A stretch of 64,000 nucleotides of DNA. Origin: UBA11574 sp963752565 (lineage in GTDB: Bacteria > Desulfobacterota > Desulfobacteria > Desulfobacterales > UBA11574). Positions 54,033-63,248 of the stretch are shown here, in pieces (the stretch's first letter is position 1; each line of letters begins with the position of its first letter). Under the pieces are notes generated by a model, which saw only the letters and a list, made by a program, of their open reading frames with translations, did no database searches and was not told the origin of the DNA. Position numbers and translations under genes: made by a program. The DNA is taken from contig CAVVZC010000011.1 in the NCBI GenBank assembly GCA_963752565.1, positions 1 to 64,000 on the forward strand. The letters are read 5' to 3'.

Positions 54033-54218
54033 AAAATTCTATCGTTCCCCTCTTAGCCTTGCTAATTTTTTATTTTAAATATGGGCTTTTTATATAATCC
54101 TTAATCTTGGTTGCTTATAAATTTGTATGATAGTATCATATTTTATTTAATTTTAAAAGTCATTCTTGATTCACATTGCCATGAACAGGCATTTTGAATA
54201 ACTGATAAAAGTGAGGTT

Positions 54219-55874
54219 ATGACACTAAATAAAACAGACTTTCTAATTATCGGGAGCGGCATCGCCGGCCTTACCTTTGCCCTTAAAGTAGCAGAGTTCG
54301 GTGACGTGGCTTTGGTCACCAAAAAAGGGGTCATGGACAGCAACACCTCCTATGCCCAGGGCGGGATTGCCTCGGTCTTTGGGAAGTTGGATTCATTTGA
54401 TCTTCACATTCAGGATACGCTTGCCTCTGGAGACGGCCTCTGCAACCATGACGTTGTGGAAATGGTGGTTAAAAACGGTCCCGACAGGATCCGTGAATTG
54501 ATCGATCTGGGGGTACATTTCAATCTCAGGAGAGATCGATCGTCATCCTCTGAATCATCCGGAATTGAACCTGATTTGGACTTGGGACGTGAGGGCGGTC
54601 ATTCTCAAAAGCGGATTGTCCATGCCCATGACATGACCGGAAAGGAAGTCGAAAGCGTCCTGGTCGAGCATGTAAAAAATAACCGTCGAATCCACCTGTT
54701 TGAAAACCATATCGCTATTGATCTCATTACCATTTCAACCCGAATGAAAAGAGGCATGATCACCACGACTCATGAAGACTACTGCTGCGGCGCATACGTT
54801 CTGGATCAGCAGACCAATCAGGTCAAAACTTTCTGTGCCAAGGTCACGTTGCTTGCTACCGGCGGTGCCGGAAAGGTTTATCTTTATACCAGCAATCCGG
54901 ATATCGCCTCGGGTGACGGGATTGCCATGGCTTACCGTGCCGGGGCCACAGTGGCCAACCTGGAATTTGTCCAGTTTCATCCAACATGTCTGTATCACCC
55001 TGAAGCCAAAAACTTTTTGATTTCAGAGGCTTTAAGGGGAGAAGGCGCAATACTGCTTGATGCTTCCGGCAACCCTTTTATGGAAAAATATGACGCTCAA
55101 AAGGATCTCGCATGCCGCGATGTGGTTGCCCGGGCCATAGATGCAGAACTCAAAAAAAGCGGAACAGATTTCGTGTTTCTTGACATTTCGCATAAAAATT
55201 CCGATTTCGTCAAGGAACGTTTCCCAAATTTATATGAAAAGTGCCTCACATTCGGTTTTGATATGACAAAGGAATCGCTCCCGGTTGTTCCGGCGGCCCA
55301 TTACATGTGCGGGGGCATTGCAACCGATATGCACGGCAAAACGGATTTGCATCGACTCTACGCCATCGGCGAAACAGCCTGTACCGGATTGCACGGAGCC
55401 AACAGACTTGCAAGCAACTCTTTGATTGAAGCGCTGGTTTATTCCCATGTGGCTGCCCGACAGGCCGTCAAGGATATCGATACGCTGGATTATAGCCTTA
55501 CCCCGGACCCTCCGGCATGGGATGAAGTCGGAACCACAGACAGTGATGAAGTCATTATGGTTTCTCAAAACTGGGATGAGATCCGGCGATTTATGTGGAA
55601 CTATGTCGGAATCGTTCGATCGAACAAGCGACTGGAAAGGGCAAAACGACGCATTGAAATCATCCAGCAAGAGATCCTGGAATATTACTGGGACTTCAGA
55701 GTCTCGGCAGATCTTATTGAACTTCGGAATATCGCGATGGTGGCGGAACTGATTATCAAGTGCGCAAGACATCGAAAAGAAAGTCGGGGACTTCACTACA
55801 ACATTGAATTCCCATACCGGGACGATAAACGATGGCAAAAAGATACGATTCTCCGGCGATCATTTCTGGGATAG
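54219..55874 (+). CDS. nadB: L-aspartate oxidase NadB
   Basis: The 551-residue FAD enzyme of the succinate-dehydrogenase flavoprotein family shows the dinucleotide motif IIGSGIAGLTFALKVAE, SYAQGGIASV, LEFVQFHPTCLY, CRDVVARAID and the NadB-type IGETACTGLHGANRLASNSL. It oxidises aspartate to iminoaspartate, the first step of de novo NAD synthesis; anaerobes use fumarate as acceptor. nadA and nadC are not adjacent. Confidence 0.94.
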   Translation: MTLNKTDFLIIGSGIAGLTFALKVAEFGDVALVTKKGVMDSNTSYAQGGIASVFGKLDSFDLHIQDTLASGDGLCNHDVVEMVVKNGPDRIRELIDLGVHFNLRRDRSSSSESSGIEPDLDLGREGGHSQKRIVHAHDMTGKEVESVLVEHVKNNRRIHLFENHIAIDLITISTRMKRGMITTTHEDYCCGAYVLDQQTNQVKTFCAKVTLLATGGAGKVYLYTSNPDIASGDGIAMAYRAGATVANLEFVQFHPTCLYHPEAKNFLISEALRGEGAILLDASGNPFMEKYDAQKDLACRDVVARAIDAELKKSGTDFVFLDISHKNSDFVKERFPNLYEKCLTFGFDMTKESLPVVPAAHYMCGGIATDMHGKTDLHRLYAIGETACTGLHGANRLASNSLIEALVYSHVAARQAVKDIDTLDYSLTPDPPAWDEVGTTDSDEVIMVSQNWDEIRRFMWNYVGIVRSNKRLERAKRRIEIIQQEILEYYWDFRVSADLIELRNIAMVAELIIKCARHRKESRGLHYNIEFPYRDDKRWQKDTILRRSFLG

Positions 55875-56077
55875 CTTGTATGACATTTATACCGACCCAT
55901 CCCTCCCTTTATTCATTATGACTCAAGTTTAGAATCCTTTAATTTTGCTGAAACCTTATCTGATTTTAATCTTAAACTTTAATTGACAACCGGTGTTTCT
56001 GTATTAGTTTATTGGCATTCCTATACTTGTTTATTGATACTGTTCAAGAAACGTCCGGTCAATTACCAGGTAAATAA

Positions 56078-57193
56078 ATGACAACCAAAAGAGACTACTA
56101 CGAAGTTTTAGGCGTAGACCGCAATGCCAATGAGAGTGACCTAAAAGCCAGTTATCGAAAACTGGCCCTGCAATACCACCCTGATCGAAATCCCGGAGAT
56201 AAAGAAGCTGAAGAAAAATTCAAAGAGGCTTCCGAAGCTTATGAGGTCCTTCGGGATTCCCAAAAGCGAAATATCTATGACCAGTTTGGCCACCAAGGGA
56301 TAGAAGGGTCTGGTTTTTCAGGATTCAGCGGTTTTGACGATATTTTTTCGAGTTTTGGCGGAATTTTTGAAGAATTTTTTGGATTCAGCAGCGGACGTAG
56401 TTCAAGAAGCAGAACCCAAAGGGGTGCTGATCTTCGCTACGATCTGACACTCAGTTTTATGGAAGCCGCTTTTGGGACGGAAACAGAGATTAATTTAGAA
56501 AAGATGGAGACCTGCTCGTCTTGCGAGGGGACGAAATGCGAATCGGGCACCCATCCCGATACCTGCTGGCAATGCAACGGCACAGGTCAGGTTTCCAAAA
56601 ACCAGGGATTTTTTACCGTGAGAACAACATGTTATCAATGCAACGGTAACGGTCAAACCATACCTCATCCATGTACGGACTGCAAGGGAGCCGGACAGAT
56701 CAGGGTTAGTAAAAAGGTGGCTGTAAAAATTCCTGCCGGTGTTGATAACGGATCCAGGCTCAGGTTGACCGGAGAAGGCGAGGCAGGTACATATGGTGGC
56801 CCGCCTGGTGATCTCTATGTATTTATTTATGTTGAACCCCACGATTTTTTTGAGCGTGACAATACAAATGTCATCTGTCAGGTGAACATTTCCTTTGTAC
56901 AGGCTGCCCTTGGGGATACCATAATGGTACCCACCTTAAACGGCAACAAGCAGCTAAAAATTGCAAAAGGCACCCAGCCCGGTGATCTTTTCCGTTTTCG
57001 CGGTGAGGGAATCCCTTCTCTTAGAAGCGGCAAAAGGGGAGACGAAATCATTCAGGTTTTGATAAAAACACCCACCAATCTGAACAAGAAACAGGAAGCA
57101 CTGCTCAAAGATTTTGCCAAAGTTGAACAAAACAAGATCCCGAACAAATTAAAAAATATCCTTAAAAGCAGCCTTGATAAAGCATCCAACTAA
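56078..57193 (+). CDS. dnaJ: Chaperone DnaJ
   Basis: The 371-residue DnaJ has a J domain (residues 4-70, HPD in ALQYHPDRNPGD), a Gly/Phe-rich linker (GSGFSGFSGFDDIFSSFGGI) and four zinc-finger CXXC pairs (CSSC, CWQC, CYQC, CTDC). The first repeat is irregular (CSSCEGTKCESGTHPDTC) as in many real DnaJ proteins. The C-terminal substrate domain is complete. It activates DnaK's ATPase. dnaK and grpE are not in the window. Confidence 0.95.
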   Translation: MTTKRDYYEVLGVDRNANESDLKASYRKLALQYHPDRNPGDKEAEEKFKEASEAYEVLRDSQKRNIYDQFGHQGIEGSGFSGFSGFDDIFSSFGGIFEEFFGFSSGRSSRSRTQRGADLRYDLTLSFMEAAFGTETEINLEKMETCSSCEGTKCESGTHPDTCWQCNGTGQVSKNQGFFTVRTTCYQCNGNGQTIPHPCTDCKGAGQIRVSKKVAVKIPAGVDNGSRLRLTGEGEAGTYGGPPGDLYVFIYVEPHDFFERDNTNVICQVNISFVQAALGDTIMVPTLNGNKQLKIAKGTQPGDLFRFRGEGIPSLRSGKRGDEIIQVLIKTPTNLNKKQEALLKDFAKVEQNKIPNKLKNILKSSLDKASN

Positions 57194-57209
57194 AGGAGAT
57201 TGAGGCGTA

Positions 57210-57584
57210 ATGTATGAATTAAAAGTGGTGACCCATTTTGCAGCCGCCCATCAGCTTAAAATGGTTGCCAAAAAATGTGAAAATCTTCACGGACACAACT
57301 GGAAGATCGAAATCTGTGTTGCCGGAAAAGATCTCAATAAGGCCGGGGTATTGATTGACTTTGGAGAATTAAAGCAGCATGTCTCGATCATTATGGCAAA
57401 GCTGGATCACAAATATTTAAATGAACTTGATGACTTTCACGATGACTATCCGCCGTCTTCGGAAAATATCGCCCACTATATTGCAAAAACCCTTCAATCC
57501 ATGATCGACAGTCCCGATGTTAAAGTGACGCGGGTCACCTCCTGGGAATCTGAAAACGCCTGTGCAACCTATATTGTTCCCTAA
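57210..57584 (+). CDS. queD: 6-carboxytetrahydropterin synthase QueD
   Basis: The 124-residue pterin enzyme has the zinc histidines in FAAAHQL and ENLHGHNW, the catalytic Cys region KKCENLHGHNW, and C-terminal WESENACATY. It converts dihydroneopterin triphosphate to 6-carboxytetrahydropterin in queuosine/preQ0 synthesis. It lies 16 bp after dnaJ on the same strand. No other que gene is near. Confidence 0.93.
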   Translation: MYELKVVTHFAAAHQLKMVAKKCENLHGHNWKIEICVAGKDLNKAGVLIDFGELKQHVSIIMAKLDHKYLNELDDFHDDYPPSSENIAHYIAKTLQSMIDSPDVKVTRVTSWESENACATYIVP

Positions 57585-57651
57585 GTAATCCATTCAGGAC
57601 AGATCGCTTTTTCATTTATTATTATTTCTTTAAGTTTAATACTTTTAATTA

Positions 57652-58218
57652 TCAATTTGATTTTTCAAACTGTTCCATGAGCTCATCCCGGGCAATGATT
57701 GCAGAAACGTCTTTGACATGTTGGCGGATATTCTCCAATCCACCCTCCTGGCGGTCAACCAAGATGACCGCTTTGACAACATTCAGCCCTTCCGAAACGG
57801 CTCGTTCGATGGCCTTAATGGTGGACCCACCGGTGGTTGCAACATCGTCAATGATGACCACCCGCTGTCCGGGGTTCATATCTCCTTCGACCCATCGGAT
57901 AATGCCGTGATCTTTTTGCGTTTTGCGGATGGAAAATGCATTGATGGGCCTTCCTTTTAATTCTGAAACAAACGCAGTGGCCATGGCCATGGGATCTGCA
58001 CCGAACGTAAGTCCGCCGATTCCGTCGGGCTCTAAATCCTTTATGTTCTCAAAGACCAGATGGCCCACCAGAAACATGCCCCTCGGGCTCAATGTGGTGG
58101 GTTTGCAGTTCACATAAAATTGGCTCATTCTGCCTGAAACAAGTTTAAAACTCGGTTCTTTTGTGTATTTGAACGATTTTTTACAAATGATTTCAATAAG
58201 CTCCTGTTTCATTTCCAT
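57652..58218 (-). CDS. pyrE: Orotate phosphoribosyltransferase PyrE
   Basis: The PRPP-binding motif VVIIDDVATTGGST and the substrate loop segment FSIRKTQKDHG define a type I phosphoribosyltransferase of the PyrE kind. The start is probably ATG 58,216-58,218 (MEMKQELIEI), preceded by GGAG, rather than the farther upstream Met that gives 201 residues. It makes orotidine monophosphate in pyrimidine synthesis. Confidence 0.9.
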   Translation of the reverse strand: MEMKQELIEIICKKSFKYTKEPSFKLVSGRMSQFYVNCKPTTLSPRGMFLVGHLVFENIKDLEPDGIGGLTFGADPMAMATAFVSELKGRPINAFSIRKTQKDHGIIRWVEGDMNPGQRVVIIDDVATTGGSTIKAIERAVSEGLNVVKAVILVDRQEGGLENIRQHVKDVSAIIARDELMEQFEKSN

Positions 58219-58311
58219 TCTGCTCCATTTTTTTAAAATTTTCGGCCTGGATAACATGCTTCGGTTATCCCCAAAGAGAATTTGCTCTGTTGAAAGTTCA
58301 TTGACTTATTG

Positions 58312-58458
58312 AAATGTCAAATATCAAATTCCAAATATCAAATAAATAACAATAACCAAAAAACGAAAATCCAAACAAAGTTTCGTCCTAAAAAGTTTGG
58401 TCATTGAATATTGGAATTTGAGATCTATTTGTAATTTGGTGCTTGGGATTTGTATTTT
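58312..58458. repeat. Long imperfect-hairpin repeat (MITE-like)
   Basis: TCAAATTCCAAATAT (58,324) is matched by ATATTGGAATTTGA on the opposite strand near 58,410, and CAATAACCAAA by TTTGGTCATTG. The roughly 145-bp AT-rich unit folds into one long imperfect hairpin. It lies between the pyrE and fdhD genes and codes for nothing. Confidence 0.6.
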
Positions 58459-58480
58459 TAAGGTCTTTTACCTGCATTTA

Positions 58481-59281
58481 TCATCGGGTCAACCGGTGCT
58501 CCCCGCAAAAAATATATAACCCGGCGGGATCGGCCAGGCAGGCCAAGGTCATGTTTAATTCCGATGCCAGTTCCACAGCCAGTGAAGTGGGACGTGAAAA
58601 CGCCAGTATCACTTGAATTCGTGCCTGTGCAGCCTTTTGAACCAATTCGTAACTGATTCGCGAAGAAAGCGTCAATAAAATGGCCTCATCGAGCCTGCGA
58701 TCCAAAAAGAGCTTTCCAATGGCTTTGTCCAGGGCATTGTGTCGGCCCACATCCTCTGCCACGGATAACAGCTTAAAATCAGACGAATATAGAGCGGCGG
58801 CGTGGGACGCACGGGTCTTGTCTCTCAGGGACTGGTGTTGTGGAAGGTTTTCAAGGCATTCAAGTGCCAAACCGGCATGCATCCGGGTATTGCCACTGAC
58901 AGGTCTGATCATCTGATAAAGATCCTTGACAATCTCTTTTCCACAAATGCCACAACTGGTTTGACTGATAAACCCGCGTCTGTTCAGAATATCGACAATC
59001 TTATCCCGTCTGGAAGCGTTCAAGGTGACGGCGACCACATTGGAATCATCACCGTCACAGCAGGAAATGGTGTTCACATCATCCGGGGTACTCACAATCC
59101 CTTCGGACAGACAAAAACCGGCGGCATGCGCCAATTCATCGCCCGGAGTCCGCATCACAACAGAATATGGTTTCCCTTCAACCCGGATCGACAACGGCTC
59201 TTCACCGATAAGCCGGTGTTTGGAAGACGTGTTGTCCTTTTGACCCCAGCACAAAACTTTATACTCAAGAAATGTCTCCAA
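58481..59281 (-). CDS. fdhD: Formate dehydrogenase accessory sulfurtransferase FdhD
   Basis: The 266-residue protein has the Cys pair of FdhD in ISQTSCGICGKEIVKD, MHAGLALECLEN near the centre, and VAEDVGRHNALDKAIG and ILLTLSSRISYELVQKAAQA, all typical. It passes sulfur from a cysteine desulfurase to the molybdenum/tungsten bis-MGD cofactor of formate dehydrogenase, so the host should have one elsewhere. In an anaerobe with a folate C1 pathway this is expected. Confidence 0.93.
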   Translation of the reverse strand: METFLEYKVLCWGQKDNTSSKHRLIGEEPLSIRVEGKPYSVVMRTPGDELAHAAGFCLSEGIVSTPDDVNTISCCDGDDSNVVAVTLNASRRDKIVDILNRRGFISQTSCGICGKEIVKDLYQMIRPVSGNTRMHAGLALECLENLPQHQSLRDKTRASHAAALYSSDFKLLSVAEDVGRHNALDKAIGKLFLDRRLDEAILLTLSSRISYELVQKAAQARIQVILAFSRPTSLAVELASELNMTLACLADPAGLYIFCGEHRLTR

Positions 59282-59331
59282 AAAAGATCTCCCTTATGAA
59301 TTCCTACGGTGGATGCTTTCATTACGGACCC

Positions 59332-59715
59332 TTATCCCCGAGTTTTTCCGGATAAAGAAAAAGAGCTCACGGCATGGGGCATACCTTGGCAAAGTGCGAA
59401 AATTATCAGAGCGGCCAGTACCACAGCGCTGCTGATTTGAATATAATGTGGAATGATATCCGCAGCCTGTCCAACAGTTGCTGTTGCAGAAATACCCATT
59501 CCGTAATAGAGCATATCCGTAAAAAGTCCTAAAACAATAGAACATATAGCGATTGAACTCAGATATATCAAGAGAGACTTTTTTCCAAAAAGACCGGAAA
59601 TCATGCTGATAGAGGCAATGTTGGTGGCCGGACCGGCCAGTAAAAAGACAAGTGCCGCGCCGGGATTCAATCCTTTCAAAATCATCAACTCTTTTGGAGA
59701 TGATCCACCTTTTTA
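59332..59715 (-). pseudogene. SO_0444/YraQ-type permease, C-terminal remnant
   Basis: About 115 residues match the C-terminal half of a metal-efflux-type permease: LKGLNPGAALVFLLAGPATN, then three more hydrophobic helices ending GKTRG. The N-terminal half, with its own Cys/Met-rich helices, is missing; an in-frame stop lies at about 59,714, right next to the ArsR gene's end. A deletion has likely joined the two. The gene pair (ArsR regulator and permease) is a usual metal-resistance arrangement. Confidence 0.75.
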
Positions 59716-59720
59716 AACTT

Positions 59721-60065
59721 TTATTCTTGAACATGTTGTATGCTCTGGCTGATGAGCGATTTTACATGATCATCGTCCAGACGATAAAACACGATTTTGC
59801 CTTCTCTTCGATATCGTACAATTTTTAAGATTCTGAGTATCCGAAGCTGGTGCGAAACAGCGGATTCAGAAGATCCGGAAACGGCAGCCAGATCGCAGAC
59901 ACATAGCTCACAGCTTGCCAGTGCCGTAACGATTTTAAGTCGGCTGGGCTCGCTCAACGCCTTGAAAATATCGGTGAGACTCTGAAGTGTAACCGAGTCG
60001 GGAATATTCTTGATTGCTTGCTCTACTTGTGTTTGATGTAATACTTTTTCCTGGCATCGGTCCAT
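59721..60065 (-). CDS. ArsR/SmtB-family metalloregulator, zinc-type
   Basis: The 114-residue winged helix has a helix-3 Cys site ELCVCDLAAVSG and, in helix 5, a perfect DXHX10HX2E zinc site (DDHVKSLISQSIQHVQE). The DNA-reading part is SSESAVSHQLRILRIL. Proteins of this type repress metal-efflux genes and release DNA on Zn, Cd or Pb. The presence of both site types suggests a Cd/Pb/Zn sensor. Its operator lies just upstream, and the target permease behind it is broken. Confidence 0.9.
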   Translation of the reverse strand: MDRCQEKVLHQTQVEQAIKNIPDSVTLQSLTDIFKALSEPSRLKIVTALASCELCVCDLAAVSGSSESAVSHQLRILRILKIVRYRREGKIVFYRLDDDHVKSLISQSIQHVQE

Positions 60066-60078
60066 GTTTCACCTCTTA

Positions 60079-60102
60079 ACATATGATCATCTGTTCATAT
60101 GT
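60079..60102. promoter_or_regulatory. ArsR/SmtB-type operator
   Basis: ACATATGATCATCTGTTCATATGT is an imperfect 12-0-12 palindrome 14 bp before the regulator's ATG. It matches the ATATGAACA-TGTTCATAT pattern known for zinc-type SmtB/CzrA regulators, so autoregulation is likely. Confidence 0.8.
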
Positions 60103-60493
60103 CAACTCTATCGGTTTGTCAATAAAATAGTTGGTAACGCGTTGAGACCTTTGAAAAAAGTTCATTTTTGTTTAAGTTCAAGTCGAAGATCCCGGACCTT
60201 GATCCGGGGGAAGGCGAAAATTTTAACCATAAGAATACATTGAGTATTTCGAGAATTAATCCGCCAAAGTTCGGTGGCGGAATAAAATTTGAGCCTTACC
60301 TCAGAGGAATAGGCTTTGCATTTCACAGGGCAAGCGCAGAACTTGGGCAAAAAGGGGGAATTCAAAGATCTCCTTTCATTCTTGCCGAATGTGTACAATA
60401 AAAATTTGTCTTGACAAATTTTGAAGATTGGCTAAAAATAGTAAATTTATTAAATCATAGCCGAATTCGGGCGTTTCGGGAGGAATTAAAGAG
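60103..60493 (+). promoter_or_regulatory. Leader of rplU with hairpins, palindrome and promoter
   Basis: Between 60,140 and 60,340 are two hairpins (TCCCGGACC-TTGATCCGGGG and TCCGCC-AAAGTTCGG-TGGCGGA) without coding sense; this may be a dispersed repeat. At 60,401-60,422 lies a perfect 10-2-10 palindrome AAAATTTGTC-TT-GACAAATTTT. It contains the -35 TTGACA (60,411) of a good sigma70 promoter; TAAAAA (60,433) follows after 16 bases as -10. A repressor bound there would block rplU-rpmA. GGGAGG (60,478-60,483) is the ribosome site. Confidence 0.6.
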
Positions 60494-60805
60494 ATGTACG
60501 CTATCGTTAAAACAGGCGGAAAACAATATAAAATTCATGAAGGCGATATCATTAGGGTCGAAAAAATTGAGGGAAACATCGCCAATCCAGTTTCTTTTGA
60601 CCAGGTCCTTATGTTTTCAGATGGTGAAAATACCAGCATCGGTCAACCTGTACTCGATAATGTAACGGTAAAGGGCCATATCGTAGAACAGGGCAAAGGT
60701 AAAAAAATTATCGTTTTTAAATACAAGCGACGCAAAAGATATCGGAGAAAACAAGGACATCGACAACAGTATACTGCAATCAAAATAGATCAAATCGAAG
60801 CGTAA
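60494..60805 (+). CDS. rplU: Ribosomal protein L21
   Basis: The 103-residue protein starts MYAIVKTGGKQYKIHEGDII and ends FKYKRRKRYRRKQGHRQQYT with AIKIDQI, the exact L21 pattern (large subunit, 23S rRNA contact). It begins the rplU-rpmA-obg-proB-proA string, all on the plus strand with gaps under 50 bp. Confidence 0.98.
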   Translation: MYAIVKTGGKQYKIHEGDIIRVEKIEGNIANPVSFDQVLMFSDGENTSIGQPVLDNVTVKGHIVEQGKGKKIIVFKYKRRKRYRRKQGHRQQYTAIKIDQIEA

Positions 60806-60839
60806 AAAAAATCGTTTCTTTTGTTAAGGAGTTTAGATA

Positions 60840-61094
60840 ATGGCACACAAAAAAGCGGGCGGTAGCTCCAGAAATGGGCGTGACAGCCAAGGGCAGCGTC
60901 GCGGAGTAAAACGATACGGCGGTCAAACCGTAAAAGCGGGGAATATTCTTGTTCGCCAGCTGGGAACAAAAATCCATCCCGGCGCCAATGTGGGTATGGG
61001 CAAAGATTACACGCTGTTTGCCAAAATTACCGGTATCGTTGCCTATGAGAGACTGGGTCGTTCTCGTAAAAAAGTAAGTGTTTATGCAGAGTGA
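60840..61094 (+). CDS. rpmA: Ribosomal protein L27
   Basis: The 84-residue protein (MAHKKAGGSSRNGRDSQGQR, VRQLGTKIHPGANVGMGKDY) is a standard L27, a component near the peptidyl-transferase centre. The N-terminus starts directly with AHKKAGG and needs no processing. Its stop overlaps the GTG start of obg. Confidence 0.98.
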   Translation: MAHKKAGGSSRNGRDSQGQRRGVKRYGGQTVKAGNILVRQLGTKIHPGANVGMGKDYTLFAKITGIVAYERLGRSRKKVSVYAE

Positions 61095-62092
61095 AATTCA
61101 TTGATGAAGCGATGATCACCGTGCAGTCCGGTGACGGCGGCAAGGGCTGTGTAAGCTTCAGGCGTGAGAAATTTATTCCACGCGGAGGTCCGGACGGCGG
61201 CGACGGTGGCAAGGGTGGGGACATTATATTAAGTACAACGTCAAGAAAACGCACCCTTTATCAATTTAGATATCAAAAACATTTCAAAGCCAAAAACGGC
61301 GCACATGGCCAGGGCAAGCAAAAGACCGGAAAAAACGGCCGAAACCTCACCATAGAACTTCCTCCCGGAACTCTCGTGATCGATGCGGATACCGGACATC
61401 TTATCAAAGACCTCATTGACACCGGTGAAACATTTGTACTTTTAAAAGGCGGCAGAGGCGGCCAGGGTAACAGGAAATTTAAAACGTCCACACACCGGAC
61501 CCCCCGATTTGCCCAACCCGGTGAATCCGGTGAAACCAGAACATTAAAACTTGAGCTTAAACTGTTGGCCGATGTCGGTATTGTCGGTCTTCCCAATGCC
61601 GGAAAATCCACACTGATTGCTGCTATTTCCTCTGCCCGCCCTAAGATTGCCAATTATCCCTTTACCACACTGACGCCCGGTCTTGGTGTGGTTCAAACCG
61701 ACTGGACAGAGCCTTTTGTCGTCGCAGATATCCCTGGCTTGATTAAGGGAGCGCACCAGGGAACCGGGCTCGGCATCAAATTTCTCAGGCACATCGAGCG
61801 TACCCGCATTTTGGTTCACCTTATCGATGTCTCATCCATTGATCCTGATGATCCCCTCCACCAATACCATACCATCAACCAAGAGCTTGTCATGTATGAT
61901 GAAAAGCTTGTGCAAAAGCCTCAAATTGTTGTACTCAACAAACTTGATCTGCCGGGGACTCGGAAAGCGGCTGAAATTTTTCAATCTGCAGTAAAGGACA
62001 AAAAAGTACTATTCATTTCCGCATTAACCGGAAAGGGGCTTGAACAATTAAAGTCTCAAATTGTTCAACTATTGGACAGTAATGATGAGTGA
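61091..62092 (+). CDS. obg: GTPase Obg/CgtA
   Basis: The 333-residue GTPase has the glycine-rich Obg fold (SGDGGKGCVSFRREKFIPRG, GGRGGQGN) and the G domain with G1 GLPNAGKST, G2/switch FTTLTPGLGVV, G3 DIPGLIKGAHQGTGLG and NKLD. It starts with GTG (MKFIDEAMITV) four bases into the rpmA stop. It works in ribosome assembly and stress. The C-terminal OCT domain of some members is absent, as usual in this group. Confidence 0.97.
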   Translation: MKFIDEAMITVQSGDGGKGCVSFRREKFIPRGGPDGGDGGKGGDIILSTTSRKRTLYQFRYQKHFKAKNGAHGQGKQKTGKNGRNLTIELPPGTLVIDADTGHLIKDLIDTGETFVLLKGGRGGQGNRKFKTSTHRTPRFAQPGESGETRTLKLELKLLADVGIVGLPNAGKSTLIAAISSARPKIANYPFTTLTPGLGVVQTDWTEPFVVADIPGLIKGAHQGTGLGIKFLRHIERTRILVHLIDVSSIDPDDPLHQYHTINQELVMYDEKLVQKPQIVVLNKLDLPGTRKAAEIFQSAVKDKKVLFISALTGKGLEQLKSQIVQLLDSNDE

Positions 62093-63227
62093 GAAAAGAG
62101 CATCAATTTTTTACAGTGCCAGACGAGTGGTGGTAAAAGTTGGCAGCAATGTCCTGACAGAAGATCACGGACTGAATTTAAAAGCCATACGATCCATCAG
62201 TCGGCAAATCTGCCGCTTAATTGACGGCGGAATTGAAATTATTCTGATCTCTTCCGGGGCCATGGCTTCCGGGATCAGAAAAGTCGGCCTTGACAAGCGG
62301 CCGGATGAAATTCCCAAGCGCCAGGCCATCGCGGCCGTGGGCCAGGCCGGACTGATCATGGAGTATGAGAAGGCTTTTGCCCGGTATCATAAAAAAGTCG
62401 CCCAGATTTTACTGACCGGTGATGACCTCAACAACCGCAAAAGATACCTGAATGCTCGAAACACGCTCTGTATGCTGTTGTCATGGCAGGTTGTCCCAAT
62501 CATCAATGAAAACGACACGGTGATGATAGAAGAAATTCAATTTGGAGACAATGATAATCTCGCCGCCATGATCACGCTATTGATGGATGCGGATATTCTG
62601 GTCAACCTGACCGATATCGACGGCCTTTACACCAAGGATCCCCGAGCCAACTCTGATGCTGATTTTATTCCGATGGTATCTACCATCGGAGAAGATATAA
62701 AAAAGATTGCCAGCGATATTCCGGGTGCTTTAGGTACGGGGGGTATGCTCAGCAAAATAAATGCTGCAAAAAAAGTCACTGCTGCGGGAATTCCAATGGT
62801 CATAGCAAATGGCGGCAAACCGGACGTATTGAAAAAGCTTTTCTCAGGTAAAGATGTCGGGACGTTTTTTATTCCAAAAAAGAAAAAACTGAAAAGCCGT
62901 AAATGCTGGATCGCGTTTACCCTAAAACCCAAAGGCGTTATAAGGATTGATGATGGTGCTGCCGAGGCAATCCTAAACAGGGGCAAAAGCCTTTTACCCA
63001 GTGGCATTGTGGGCGTTGAAGGTGAATTTGGCGTCGGTGCTCCGGTTGAATTTAGAAAAACAGATGATGAAACACTGGGTAACGGCCTCGTTAATTACAG
63101 TTCAACAGATATCCGAAAAATCATGGGACTTAAATCGAACCAGATTAAAAACCGTTTAGGGCATAAACCCTATGACGATGTGATTCATCGGGATAACCTT
63201 GCGGTTACTGCGGAATGTAATGTGTGA
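62082..63227 (+). CDS. proB: Glutamate 5-kinase ProB
   Basis: ProB has an amino-acid kinase domain (VVVKVGSNVLTEDHG, SSGAMASGIRKVGL, NENDTVMIEEIQFGDNDNLA, ALGTGGMLSKINAAKK) and a C-terminal PUA domain (KPKGVIRIDDGAAEAI to VNYSS). The ATG at 62,082 overlaps the last codons of obg (ATGATGAG); a more distant start at 62,061 is inside obg and not supported. It phosphorylates glutamate at the start of proline synthesis. Confidence 0.95.
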   Translation: MMSEKRASIFYSARRVVVKVGSNVLTEDHGLNLKAIRSISRQICRLIDGGIEIILISSGAMASGIRKVGLDKRPDEIPKRQAIAAVGQAGLIMEYEKAFARYHKKVAQILLTGDDLNNRKRYLNARNTLCMLLSWQVVPIINENDTVMIEEIQFGDNDNLAAMITLLMDADILVNLTDIDGLYTKDPRANSDADFIPMVSTIGEDIKKIASDIPGALGTGGMLSKINAAKKVTAAGIPMVIANGGKPDVLKKLFSGKDVGTFFIPKKKKLKSRKCWIAFTLKPKGVIRIDDGAAEAILNRGKSLLPSGIVGVEGEFGVGAPVEFRKTDDETLGNGLVNYSSTDIRKIMGLKSNQIKNRLGHKPYDDVIHRDNLAVTAECNV

Positions 63228-63248
63228 CAACTGACTAAGGAAAATACA

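Noticed and set aside
60168..60401. A 77-codon open frame upstream of rplU
   Set aside because: It covers two strong hairpins and low-information sequence, and lacks a ribosome site; the region looks like a repeat and promoter leader.
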